DNA of 64,000 nucleotides from Bacteroidota bacterium (GTDB lineage: Bacteria; Bacteroidota; Bacteroidia; Flavobacteriales; Weeksellaceae). Below the pieces are notes generated by a model. It worked only from the letters and a program-made list of their open reading frames with translations. It was not told the DNA's origin and made no database searches. The position numbers and the translations under genes were made by a program. Of the stretch, positions 1 through 7,973 are shown in pieces. The stretch's first letter is position 1; every line of letters begins with the position of its first letter. The stretch is taken from contig JAEWYW010000013.1 in the NCBI GenBank assembly GCA_023458535.1, positions 1 to 64,000 on the forward strand. Reading direction: 5' to 3'.

Positions 1-2
1 AA

Positions 3-56
3 TTTACGCTAGCTCGCTTTCCAGAAGTAGAGGCGAAAGAAGAAAAAGCAAAATAA
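3..56 (+). CDS. C-terminal end of an unidentified protein (partial)
   Basis: Only the last 17 codons lie in the window; the frame reads FTLARFPEVEAKEEKAK and then TAA at 54-56. The tail is rich in Glu, Lys and Ala. A strong hairpin terminator follows directly, which supports a real gene end. The tail is too short to name the protein. Confidence 0.55.
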   Translation, partial: FTLARFPEVEAKEEKAK

Positions 57-85
57 AAAAAGACCAGCTATGCTGGTCTTTTTTC
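57..85 (+). terminator. Rho-independent terminator
   Basis: The stem GACCAGC (62-68) pairs with GCTGGTC (72-78) around a TAT loop, with A-runs before and T-runs after. It can act in both directions: for the partial gene on the plus strand and for the NlpE/META gene that ends at 106 on the minus strand. Confidence 0.85.
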
Positions 86-105
86 GTTTATTAAAAAAGT
101 TTACC

Positions 106-879
106 TTATCGAGGTTCTATCCCTGACTTGAAAACTGCCATCGCTCGCATACGGCCTTTAAATAAATGAAGTTCATCACCTGAGATTGAAAAAGTATCCG
201 CCGTTTTCAACACTTCCATCAACTGCTGTTCCCATTCTAGATTAGGACAAGCCATCATTGTCGACATTCCGTCGCCCAATTCAAGATGATTATAGGAATT
301 CACCATAAAAGAACCTGAAATCGTATTACAACCTGCAGAAGCAACATATCTGTTTTCTGCATCATTGAACATAATGAAGGCTTCTTTTTTAGTTGTTTTA
401 CTGGCGTCAAATTTTTGACCATTTAACTCAACCAAATTCCATCTTTTGTTTAGGATTTTAAAATTATCCTTTGTAAGCATATAAAATTTTGCAAGTGAAC
501 CCTCCACTTTCGTTCCATCAAGATTCAATTTGGTTAATGTATTTTCACCTACAAAATATTTTGCCTTTTCTTTGCCTCTAAACGTGATCGTACTTCCCGC
601 TTTATCCCAAGTAAATTTTCCGGTATCCACTGTTTCTGTATCTGAACCAATGTACTGAGTAATTGATCGGTAGGTATTGTCTTTGTTTAGGTAGACTGTT
701 GTCTTGATTCCCTCACAATCGGCGCAAGGGAGTGTTCCGCGATAGACTCCATCGTAATCGACTGAAACTTGCGTAGTATCACCTACTGGTATCTGAGTAG
801 TACATGATTGCACAATACCTGCACTCGCAGCCATAATCGTAAAAAGTCCCAATGTTGAGAGCATATTCTTTTTAATCAT
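106..879 (-). CDS. NlpE-like and META domain lipoprotein
   Basis: A predicted 257-residue outer-envelope lipoprotein. The chosen start (ATG at 879, MIKKNML) gives a clean lipoprotein signal with lipobox IVQSC; the longer open frame to 948 adds an unlikely N-terminus. An NlpE N-terminal domain follows, with the typical LPCADCEGI motif, then a META (HslJ-type) domain in the C-terminal half with GCNTISG and a later Cys (MMACPN). In other bacteria NlpE links envelope and copper stress to signalling, and META proteins are linked to stress tolerance; a role here is inference. It stands alone downstream of a tRNA and its terminator. Confidence 0.85.
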   Translation of the reverse strand: MIKKNMLSTLGLFTIMAASAGIVQSCTTQIPVGDTTQVSVDYDGVYRGTLPCADCEGIKTTVYLNKDNTYRSITQYIGSDTETVDTGKFTWDKAGSTITFRGKEKAKYFVGENTLTKLNLDGTKVEGSLAKFYMLTKDNFKILNKRWNLVELNGQKFDASKTTKKEAFIMFNDAENRYVASAGCNTISGSFMVNSYNHLELGDGMSTMMACPNLEWEQQLMEVLKTADTFSISGDELHLFKGRMRAMAVFKSGIEPR

Positions 880-951
880 AATATAACTTTTATACGATAT
901 AGTAAGAAAAAATGATACCAATCTAATTATTAAAATGGATAATATCACAAA

Positions 952-980
952 AAAAAGAGAAGCAAAATACTTCTCTTTTT
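952..980 (-). terminator. Terminator downstream of the tRNA
   Basis: AAAAAGAGAAG (952-962) pairs with CTTCTCTTTTT (970-980) around a 7-base loop. On the minus strand the hairpin follows the tRNA 3' end directly and is followed by a T-run, so it separates the tRNA from the NlpE/META gene. Confidence 0.8.
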
Positions 981-982
981 TG

Positions 983-1057
983 GGTGAATGATGGGTCTCG
1001 AACCCTCGACCTTCGGAACCTCAATCCGACGCTCTAACCAACTGAGCTACAATCACC
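983..1057 (-). tRNA. tRNA-His-like gene with a GAG anticodon (possibly decayed)
   Basis: On the minus strand a class I cloverleaf reads from 1057. It has a 4-bp D stem (GCTC/GAGC), an anticodon stem TCGGA/TCCGA with loop TTGAGGT, a 5-base variable loop and the T-loop TTCGAGA. The acceptor GTGATTG/CATTCAC is extended by G-1 (1057) opposite C73 (983), the identity element of tRNA-His. The loop would normally read TTGTGGT in tRNA-His; here the anticodon is GAG (Leu). Acceptor pair 5:68 is T-T and T-stem pair 50:64 is A-A. Only CA of the CCA end is encoded. It may be a decoding variant or a pseudogene. Confidence 0.8.
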
Positions 1058-1092
1058 GTTTCGTGGGTGCAAATATAGGAAATATTTTATTT

Positions 1093-1812
1093 CTACAAAA
1101 CTATTCCTTCAAAATTTTTCAAAGCAATTAATTTTTCTGATGTGAAACCCTCTGCATACTCCACTCCTGAGAGTCTTCCTAAATCTTGCGCCCTATACGT
1201 AAGACTTTCCTGAAAATCTTTCGTTGCAATAGGCGTCATCGGTTCATTGGACTTGGGATCATAAAACTGTGTTTTATAGGCCAGGCAGGAAGCAATTTTC
1301 TTATCCATAAAACTTGAAATATCGATGACGAATTCAGGTTTTATATTTTTCCATTGTATATAATGAAATACGTGCTTAGGTCTCCAAGATTCCTGCGCTT
1401 CGCCTTCAAGGTCGGTTTCAATCTTTCTTAAACCCGCTAAAAAACAAGCATCGGACGCTAATTTAGAAGCTTTTGCATGATCTGGATGTCTGTCATCAAT
1501 AGCGTTAGCAAAAACAATTTCTGGCTGGTATTTACGAATCATCTTTACAATCCGCATTTGGTATTCTTCAGAATTATTGATAAAGCCATCTTTCATCTTC
1601 AGGTTTTCACGGGCAGAAATACCAAGAATTTTGGCTGCTTCTTCTGCTTCCTCTTTTCTTGTCTCTTTTGTACCTCTTGTTCCTAATTCTCCCTGTGTCA
1701 AATCTATAATGGCAACTTTTTTACCCTCAGAAATTAATTTGGCGAGTGTTCCTCCACAACCTAATTCTACATCATCGGGATGTGCTCCTATTGCTAAAAT
1801 ATCTACTTTCAT
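1093..1812 (-). CDS. bshB1: Bacillithiol biosynthesis deacetylase BshB1
   Basis: A 239-residue LmbE/PIG-L family zinc deacetylase. It carries the N-terminal AHPDDVELGCGG metal-binding motif (about residues 10-21) and a second metal motif HPDH near residue 108. BshB1 removes the acetyl group from GlcNAc-malate, the second step of bacillithiol synthesis in the cytoplasm. Length and motifs match BshB1 rather than a mycothiol enzyme. It lies downstream of the TPR gene but behind a terminator, so it probably has its own promoter. bshA and bshC are not in the window. Confidence 0.92.
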   Translation of the reverse strand: MKVDILAIGAHPDDVELGCGGTLAKLISEGKKVAIIDLTQGELGTRGTKETRKEEAEEAAKILGISARENLKMKDGFINNSEEYQMRIVKMIRKYQPEIVFANAIDDRHPDHAKASKLASDACFLAGLRKIETDLEGEAQESWRPKHVFHYIQWKNIKPEFVIDISSFMDKKIASCLAYKTQFYDPKSNEPMTPIATKDFQESLTYRAQDLGRLSGVEYAEGFTSEKLIALKNFEGIVL

Positions 1813-1828
1813 AGTTTAAAGATAAAAA

Positions 1829-1856
1829 AAATCCCTGTCAGACAAGACAGGGAAAC
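1829..1856 (-). terminator. Terminator after the TPR gene
   Basis: CCCTGTC (1833-1839) pairs with GACAGGG (1846-1852) around a 6-base loop. On the minus strand the stem is followed by a T-run, so it ends the TPR gene transcript, just upstream of bshB1. Confidence 0.8.
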
Positions 1857-1867
1857 TATATTTAGAA

Positions 1868-3502
1868 TTATTTGTTTAATTCCTTGTTAAGATTTATTGC
1901 ATCTTGGTACGTTGGATTGTACTCTAAAGATTTTGCAGTGTATTGTTTTGCTTTTGCAGGGTCAGAACCTTTTACAAGGTAAGCAACTGCAAAGTATGCA
2001 TAAGAAAGTGTTTCTTTATTTGCTTCAATTTCTGCAGGTTTTACAGCTGCAATATACTTTTCATACGACAGTTTTGCCATATCAGTATTTTGCGCTTGTT
2101 GGTAAGCGTAACCTAAACTGTAATATGCAGGCGCCCAGTCTGGCAAAAGATTGCTCATTTTCTGCCATGTTAAGATGGCTCCGTTCCAGTTTTTAGCTTC
2201 TTGGTAAGCATTTGCTAATTGGTAAAGCGCATCTGTATCCTGAGGATTACCAGCAACCTTTTTCTTTAAAGCTTCGATCTGTGGATTTGTTGGTCCAGCC
2301 TCTGCTGCAGATGCAGAAGCACCTCCACCACCAGCAATTTTTGTCAATTCTTCATCCCACTTCAAAGTTTCATCTTTCGCTGCTTTTGCTAAAGCAATTT
2401 TCTGTTGAGATTCTGTCATTAAAGCTTGTTTTTTACCAGCATCCTTCTCATTTTTAGCTAATCCAGCAGCGATTAGCCCCTGTAAACCTTGATCACCTGG
2501 CATCACTCTAGATTTTTCAACTTTAGAGATAAAAGTATCCATATTTTGCTTCGCTCCCGCATAATCTCCATCGCCATATTGAATATAAGATTTCAACTTG
2601 TATTTAATAGCATCATCAACCTTATCAAACACTTTATCTAAAGTTGTCTTAGCATTCGCATAGTCTTCATTGGTAAAATATAACTTTGCAATCTCCAGTT
2701 GAGTATATGGATCCTCATCTGCATATTTTGCATAGTTGATCAAATCTTGAGTTGCCAATGCGTTCTGTTGATATTTAATGTTATAAGCAGCTTTTGCTTT
2801 GTAAGCAGGTGCATAAGTAGCATCTGCAGCAATTGCTTTCTTAATATTTTCGTCTGCTAACTTCCATTGTTGCGCGGCCATCCAAAGTGTAGCCATTCTT
2901 GTGTAAACAGAAGCTTTGCTTTTTGCAATTGGCAATGCTTTTTCATAAGCAGTCATTGCATCACCAGGAAGCTTTTTCAATCTGTAAGCGTCTCCTAAGC
3001 TATAATAATAGTTAGCAGGAACTCCTTTTTTCTGACCTTTTTCAATAGCCTTATTCATATAGTCTATCGCGACATCAGGAGCGTTATTTTTTTCAAATAA
3101 AGTTAATGCCTCCGCTGCTCTAAATAAAACTTCTGGATCTTTCTCTTTTGAATCTTTTACAATACCTTGAATTTCGGCAATTGCAGACTTATCTCCTTTA
3201 CCTAATTTTATTGTAGCTAAACCTATCTTGTTCAGATAGCTTTTAGAATCTGCAGCTAAACCTTTAGTAAAACTCTCTGAAGCTTTAGCGTAATCTGGTT
3301 CTACTTGTTTTAAATAAGTGTTTCCAAGATAAAAATAGTTATCCGCTGTAGGTTCCTTAGCAATCATAGCAGTGAAATTCTGTTTTGCTTGAGCGAATTT
3401 ATCACTATCAACACTTGTGATACCCTCTTGTAAACTCTGTGCAAAAGCAAAGTTTCCAAAAAATAACACAGCAGCACCTATTACTATTCTTTTCATTTTC
3501 AT
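1868..3502 (-). CDS. Secreted tetratricopeptide repeat protein
   Basis: A 544-residue protein with a Sec signal peptide (MKMKRIVIGAAVLFFGNFAFA, cut after AFA) and helical TPR units along nearly its whole length (for example YFYLGNTYLKQ and APAYYSLGYAYQQAQ). A low-complexity Gly/Ala/Ser patch near residues 390-402 splits the repeats into two arrays. It is the last gene of the ExbB-ExbD-ExbD-TonB-PstS-like cluster and probably a periplasmic scaffold; its partner is not known from sequence. A start two codons later (MKRIV) is equally possible. Confidence 0.85.
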   Translation of the reverse strand: MKMKRIVIGAAVLFFGNFAFAQSLQEGITSVDSDKFAQAKQNFTAMIAKEPTADNYFYLGNTYLKQVEPDYAKASESFTKGLAADSKSYLNKIGLATIKLGKGDKSAIAEIQGIVKDSKEKDPEVLFRAAEALTLFEKNNAPDVAIDYMNKAIEKGQKKGVPANYYYSLGDAYRLKKLPGDAMTAYEKALPIAKSKASVYTRMATLWMAAQQWKLADENIKKAIAADATYAPAYKAKAAYNIKYQQNALATQDLINYAKYADEDPYTQLEIAKLYFTNEDYANAKTTLDKVFDKVDDAIKYKLKSYIQYGDGDYAGAKQNMDTFISKVEKSRVMPGDQGLQGLIAAGLAKNEKDAGKKQALMTESQQKIALAKAAKDETLKWDEELTKIAGGGGASASAAEAGPTNPQIEALKKKVAGNPQDTDALYQLANAYQEAKNWNGAILTWQKMSNLLPDWAPAYYSLGYAYQQAQNTDMAKLSYEKYIAAVKPAEIEANKETLSYAYFAVAYLVKGSDPAKAKQYTAKSLEYNPTYQDAINLNKELNK

Positions 3503-3596
3503 TTTTTCTATAAGTATTTAAAAATTGAATTTAATTTACACAATGTTTATACCAAAATATGATTTTAGACGTATCATACTGATAATTAATATTAAT

Positions 3597-4469
3597 TTAA
3601 CGCATTTGTACTTCTCTTCGGTACAAATTATAAGGCTGTAAACCTTCTTTATCCACAATTTTCTGGCCTAGATGGGTACATGAAAAACGAATAAAACCGT
3701 TGGCCATATCAAAGTTTCCTTCACTGGTTAAGAAATATAAAACTCTGGTGAAAGGGTAATTCATGGCGGCCAATTCTGGACGCGTAGGTTGGTAGAGTTT
3801 TCCGTTATTTTCTACTGGTAAGATTTTTACCTTCTCAAGCATTTTCTGAGAAGCAGTATCGTAAGGTCTGCTAAATGTATTTAAGCCTACAACTCCAATT
3901 TTGTTAGGAAATTTATTAAGTTGATCAATAATGTTCTCATTACCAGAGATAATAGAGAATTGTAAATCTTTAGGCTGTTTACCGAGTTTTTGAGCAACGA
4001 AATTGAGATTACTGGCATTTGTCCCATCAAAAATAAATGGTTTGTCAGTAGATAACATTCCTTCTTTTATTTCATTCATGGATATACTCTCTTTTGCAGA
4101 CTCTTTTGGAACGACAAAAACCACCGCATCAGCAGCAAACCTTGCAGGTGTATATTTTAGCGAAACCTGTTTTTCGTACTCGGCAATTTCCTCTTTTGAA
4201 AGTTCTCTCGACATCACTATAATTTTAGATTTGTTTTTAAGTAAATCTAAAAAAGCCAAATCTTCTTTCTCGGTCTTCACTTTTAAATGAGCATCTGGAT
4301 AATTAATCATATAACCATCAGCGAGAGCCTCAGTAACGCTCTTAAATGATTCATCGGTGAAAATCGTTAGCTCACCTTTATAATACGCTTTATCTGGATT
4401 AATATCTTTTTTACAACCTACAAGAGTTAACACAAATATTGCGAATAACCACCAACTATTCTTTATCAT
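3597..4469 (-). CDS. PstS-like substrate-binding lipoprotein
   Basis: A PstS/SBP family phosphate-binding type protein of about 290 residues with a lipoprotein signal (lipobox LVGC, then KKD). The segment KGELTIFTDESFKSVTEAL resembles the first ligand-binding stretch of PstS-type proteins. I chose the ATG at 4469 (MIKNSWW), which overlaps the upstream small gene by 14 bases; an ATG at 4481 adds four residues. No Pst permease or ATPase genes are nearby, so a phosphate-uptake role is doubtful. The position after TonB suggests an envelope role; that is inference. Confidence 0.8.
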   Translation of the reverse strand: MIKNSWWLFAIFVLTLVGCKKDINPDKAYYKGELTIFTDESFKSVTEALADGYMINYPDAHLKVKTEKEDLAFLDLLKNKSKIIVMSRELSKEEIAEYEKQVSLKYTPARFAADAVVFVVPKESAKESISMNEIKEGMLSTDKPFIFDGTNASNLNFVAQKLGKQPKDLQFSIISGNENIIDQLNKFPNKIGVVGLNTFSRPYDTASQKMLEKVKILPVENNGKLYQPTRPELAAMNYPFTRVLYFLTSEGNFDMANGFIRFSCTHLGQKIVDKEGLQPYNLYRREVQMR

Positions 4470-4656
4470 CTTCTCTAGCATCTTTTAATCTGTAAAAGCC
4501 TCTGACAATTCTAAAAACACCATAAACAATGAGTAATATCCCTAATGCTAATGATACTTTTGGATCTAAGGCAACGAACAAAAATTTGTAAATAATCACT
4601 ACAATGCCAAGGACAATGTATCCTAACCCGATAAATAATGACAACCAATTAAACAT
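4456..4656 (-). CDS. Small two-helix membrane protein
   Basis: A 66-residue protein with two predicted transmembrane helices (about residues 5-27 and 33-52) and a charged C-terminal tail (KDAREDDKE). Its end overlaps the start of the PstS-like gene, so the two are probably translationally coupled. I do not recognise the family. The tight packing between TonB and the PstS-like gene suggests it belongs to the same functional unit, but a terminator-like hairpin lies between it and tonB. Confidence 0.75.
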   Translation of the reverse strand: MFNWLSLFIGLGYIVLGIVVIIYKFLFVALDPKVSLALGILLIVYGVFRIVRGFYRLKDAREDDKE

Positions 4657-4675
4657 ATAACAAAAGTACTAAAAA

Positions 4676-4706
4676 TAAAAAAAAGAGAAGCATTGCTTCT
4701 CTTTTA
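4676..4706 (-). terminator. Terminator after tonB
   Basis: GAGAAGC (4685-4691) and GCTTCTC (4695-4701), extended by A/T pairs, form a hairpin with a T-run on the minus strand. It can end the exbB-exbD-exbD-tonB transcript or reduce read-through into the small membrane protein and the PstS-like gene. Confidence 0.75.
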
Positions 4707-4730
4707 AATAGGTATGAATGATAAAATCTA

Positions 4731-5576
4731 TTATTCAAAGTTCATTGAAATTGGGAATCTGAATCTTGAACGTACAGGTTGTCCGTTCACTTTCCCTGGA
4801 TTCCATTTTTGCTTGATACTTTTAATAGTTCTTTCAGCTTCTCTGTTAAAGTCTTGGTTAGAACCACTCGCTTTAACTTGTGTGATAGATCCATCTCTTT
4901 CAACTACGAATGTTACTTCTGTCTTAAGAGTACCCTCACCTTCTACAGAACTGTTATCAAAATTATCTGTGAATCTTTTTCTAAATCCATTGATACCTCC
5001 TCCACTGAAATCTGCAGCTTGATCTACCGATTCGTATACCTCATTTGATACTACCGGAGGTTTAACTTCCGCTGTGGAAGTTTTGTTACCAGTAGATGGT
5101 GGTGGAGGTGGAGGTGTATAAGTAGGTGTCTTTACACCTTCCCGATTTTCCAATCCTGTTGTTGTTTCCAATTGCTTTGTAATTGGCGGTGGTGGAGTTT
5201 CCACTTTTGGCGCCTTTTTAGGCTCTGGAACAACGTTCTGAATTACCTCCTGTTGAGGCGGTTCTTCTTCTTTTGGTGGAGGTGGTGGAGGTGGTTCCTC
5301 CTCCTTCGGTTGCTCAAGAACAGGATCATCCTGTAAAATTTCAACCAAATCTGCTTTTACCTCTTGAGCTTCTTTCGCATTCATTTGTTGAATTTTCAAA
5401 TATACGAAAGGAGCCAATGCAAGAACTAAAAACAAGATAGTACCAATAAGGAAAGATTTGGTTAAAAGCTTACTATAATTGCTTCTTATATCGTAAGCAC
5501 CGTATTCCTTATTTCTATTTTCAAATACAATCTCGTCTAGCGTAAGATTTTGATTGTAAGATCTTTCATCTGCCAT
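4731..5576 (-). CDS. tonB: Energy transducer TonB
   Basis: A 281-residue protein with a cytoplasmic N-terminus, one transmembrane helix (about residues 41-60), a Pro/Glu/Lys-rich periplasm-spanning linker (about 88-165, with runs of six prolines) and a C-terminal TonB domain (about 205-281, with KWNPGKVNGQPVRSRFRFPI). It carries energy from the ExbB/ExbD motor to TonB-dependent outer-membrane receptors. It follows the second exbD by 23 bases in the same operon. Confidence 0.93.
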   Translation of the reverse strand: MADERSYNQNLTLDEIVFENRNKEYGAYDIRSNYSKLLTKSFLIGTILFLVLALAPFVYLKIQQMNAKEAQEVKADLVEILQDDPVLEQPKEEEPPPPPPPKEEEPPQQEVIQNVVPEPKKAPKVETPPPPITKQLETTTGLENREGVKTPTYTPPPPPPSTGNKTSTAEVKPPVVSNEVYESVDQAADFSGGGINGFRKRFTDNFDNSSVEGEGTLKTEVTFVVERDGSITQVKASGSNQDFNREAERTIKSIKQKWNPGKVNGQPVRSRFRFPISMNFE

Positions 5577-5599
5577 TGTATTAATATTTAATGGTTAAA

Positions 5600-6172
5600 T
5601 TACTTTGTCCCTGATGCAGCAGGCGCAGCAGCACCTCCTGTTTTCCTTTTATAAATAGCTTCCTCCCAAGGTTTAAGGTCTGTAACCCCATAACGCTCGT
5701 TTTTGGTAATTGCCATTTCATCAAGAATATCCACAAAGTTTTTATATGCAGCATCGTCTGTAGGCTTAATGATAACTGTAAACAGATCTTTATTCTTAGC
5801 TCTAGCTTTTGCTTGCGTGATAACTTGTCTTATCCCTTCTCTATCTAAAGAAGTTTCCGTCAATGTCTGATCATTCAGACCTGCTTGATCTTGTTGATGC
5901 CAAAATACTCTATTATCTTTTCCTAATAAAAGAGTAATCGAATTTGATAAATCAATTTCTGTTGGTTCGGGTTTTGGTGCATCTGGTTTTGGTTTCGCTG
6001 GAAGACCTAAATCCATCACGTTTGGTTTACTAAATGTTGATGTAAACATGAAGAACATCAATAGCAAGAAATTCAAATCTACCATGGGTGTCATATCCAC
6101 CGTTGGGTTCAGTTTCTTGGAACGGACCTTTCCGCCTTTCGCGCTTTTTTCTTGTACTTGTACTTGTGCCAT
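5600..6172 (-). CDS. exbD: Biopolymer transporter ExbD (second copy)
   Basis: A 190-residue ExbD/TolR family protein. The N-terminal helix has VDMTPMVDLNFLLLMFFMFT; the Asp in MVDLN is the family proton-path residue. A periplasmic domain and an Ala/Pro-rich tail follow. It lies 12 bases after the first exbD and 23 bases before tonB. Two ExbD paralogues side by side are common in Bacteroidota and may form a mixed dimer in the motor. Confidence 0.92.
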   Translation of the reverse strand: MAQVQVQEKSAKGGKVRSKKLNPTVDMTPMVDLNFLLLMFFMFTSTFSKPNVMDLGLPAKPKPDAPKPEPTEIDLSNSITLLLGKDNRVFWHQQDQAGLNDQTLTETSLDREGIRQVITQAKARAKNKDLFTVIIKPTDDAAYKNFVDILDEMAITKNERYGVTDLKPWEEAIYKRKTGGAAAPAASGTK

Positions 6173-6184
6173 TACTTCTGAATA

Positions 6185-6790
6185 TTAATTTGAACCTCCT
6201 TCTTGAGATGTTATCAACCAAAATTTAAGAAAATCAATATCTCTTAAACCTTCAAACAAACTTTTAATTTTGGGATATTTTGTTTCAACATCACCTTTAA
6301 TCGCTAATTTATAATCAGGATTAACGGCTAAACTTTGCTGAACCCAATCAATTAGCTGCTTGTTTGTAGAGTCCATAGGAATTCCTGTTGGACTTTTATA
6401 ATTCTTTTGCTCATCTTCAGGCAAATCTAAATAGCTTTTCAACTGGCTCATTGGAACACCAATTGCCTGAACTTTTTGGAATGCCGCTTTCTCGTTGTTA
6501 TCAAAAGTCATATTGTACTTCTGACCCATATTTTCTAAAAGCTGTAATCTTTCTGTTGCGTTTTCTACTGGCTGGAAATAAAATTTCCCGTCTGTAGTTG
6601 CATTAATTGTCATTAAACTTGCGTCTGGTAACAATTTTTCAGAAATTGAAGATGGCGGTTTTATCTGCTCCACATCTGGTTTTTTGAACTGAGTGGTCAT
6701 AATGAAGAACGTCAATAATAGAAATGTAACGTCGCACATCGCTGTCATATCGGTAACTACACCATGTCTTTTTGGTTTAATTCTCGCCAT
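6185..6790 (-). CDS. exbD: Biopolymer transporter ExbD (first copy)
   Basis: A 201-residue ExbD/TolR family protein with the N-terminal helix motif DMTAMCDVTFLLLTFF, including the conserved Asp, followed by a periplasmic domain longer than that of the second copy. It lies 70 bases after exbB and 12 bases before the second exbD. The two copies differ strongly outside the helix, so they are old paralogues and not a recent duplication. Confidence 0.92.
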   Translation of the reverse strand: MARIKPKRHGVVTDMTAMCDVTFLLLTFFIMTTQFKKPDVEQIKPPSSISEKLLPDASLMTINATTDGKFYFQPVENATERLQLLENMGQKYNMTFDNNEKAAFQKVQAIGVPMSQLKSYLDLPEDEQKNYKSPTGIPMDSTNKQLIDWVQQSLAVNPDYKLAIKGDVETKYPKIKSLFEGLRDIDFLKFWLITSQEGGSN

Positions 6791-6860
6791 TGCTTTATTA
6801 TTACTTTATTTAACTTCTGTTTTTTTGAATTGAAACAAATCAATTCGGGTTGCAAAAATC

Positions 6861-7724
6861 TTAGTGGAATTCTGCAAAAGACTGTTGGATGCTCATTGCG
6901 ATCTCATCGATCTTATAAGTTAATCCATCGATTTTAGATGTAAAGAAGTTATAAAGTATAATAGCTACTGCAGAAGTACCAATACCTAAAGCAGTGTTGA
7001 TAAGTGCTTCAGAGATACCGATTGATAATGCAGCTGCATCTGGAGTTCCTCCACCAGCACCTAACGCGAAGAATGCTCTAATCATCCCGATTACAGTACC
7101 TAATAACGCTACTAACGTTGCAACAGTACCTAAAGTAGAAAGGATCATCATGTTTTTTTCTAACATTGGCATCTCAAGAGTTGTAGCCTCTTCGATAGCT
7201 TTGTTAAGAGCAACCATCTTCTGCTCTTTGTTCATTGTAGTATCATGAGAAAGTGCCTTATAAGTAGTAAGACCTTCTTTTACAACGTTACCTACAGAAC
7301 CTCCTTGTCTGTCGCACTCTTCTAGAGCCTCGTCTATTCTATTCTGATTTAATAAACTTCTAATTTTTACAACAAAATTATCAACATTACCTTTTCCAGA
7401 TGCTTTTCCTAAAACGAAGTAGCGCTCAAAAGCGAAAACGATTACGATGATCATGAAAGTAATAAGGATAGGTACGATAATACCACCCATGTAAATAATA
7501 CCCATGAACGACTCAGGATGCATCTCCTTTGCTTCAATATCAGCAGTAGCAACAGTTGCACCAGCTAACCTAGGATCCGCCTTAAAGTTACCCGGATTAC
7601 CTAAAATGAAAAAATAAATAGCGAAACCTATTACAAATAAAATAGGAATTACAATACCTGGGTTTAAACCTCCAGTCTTTCTAGCAACTACTTGCTCTTC
7701 TTTGTTTGAAACATTCATTTCCAT
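6861..7724 (-). CDS. exbB: MotA/TolQ/ExbB proton channel family protein
   Basis: A 287-residue inner-membrane protein with an extra N-terminal hydrophobic helix (about 22-42), then the usual three ExbB helices (about 78-100, 190-215 and 235-262). The segment LLGTVIGMIRAFFALG is the conserved ExbB/TolQ core. It forms the proton-driven motor with the two ExbD proteins that energises TonB. It is the first gene of the operon; about 250 AT-rich bases lie upstream. A start two codons later (MNVSN) is possible. Confidence 0.92.
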   Translation of the reverse strand: MEMNVSNKEEQVVARKTGGLNPGIVIPILFVIGFAIYFFILGNPGNFKADPRLAGATVATADIEAKEMHPESFMGIIYMGGIIVPILITFMIIVIVFAFERYFVLGKASGKGNVDNFVVKIRSLLNQNRIDEALEECDRQGGSVGNVVKEGLTTYKALSHDTTMNKEQKMVALNKAIEEATTLEMPMLEKNMMILSTLGTVATLVALLGTVIGMIRAFFALGAGGGTPDAAALSIGISEALINTALGIGTSAVAIILYNFFTSKIDGLTYKIDEIAMSIQQSFAEFH

Positions 7725-7784
7725 ATTAAACTAAATTATATATTATATATTTTTTTAAATAATTTCAAGGGTGTAAAATAAAGC

Positions 7785-7792
7785 CAAATTTA
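7785..7792 (-). promoter_or_regulatory. Possible -7 element of the exbB operon
   Basis: On the minus strand this reads TAAATTTG, matching the Bacteroidota -7 consensus TAnnTTTG, 61 bases before the exbB start. The nearest upstream TTG is 23 bases away, longer than the usual 17-19, so the match is weak. Confidence 0.3.
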
Positions 7793-7973
7793 ATTAAAAT
7801 GCAAGAGACCTAACTCAACAAATGTTATTTTTTTCATAACAATTATTTATTACACTTCCGATATTTTAATTATTTAGAATTATTTTATATAAAATTTATA
7901 AATACAACTATTACGTTAAAAAATCATAAAAATTATCAATGATATTTTCACAAATTACCAATGTTAAATTTTA

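Noticed and set aside
1577..1819. Plus-strand ORF (80 codons) over bshB1
   Set aside because: Antisense shadow of the conserved bshB1 coding frame.
3597..4469. A phosphate ABC transporter operon
   Set aside because: Only the binding protein is present; no pstC, pstA, pstB or phoU gene is adjacent.
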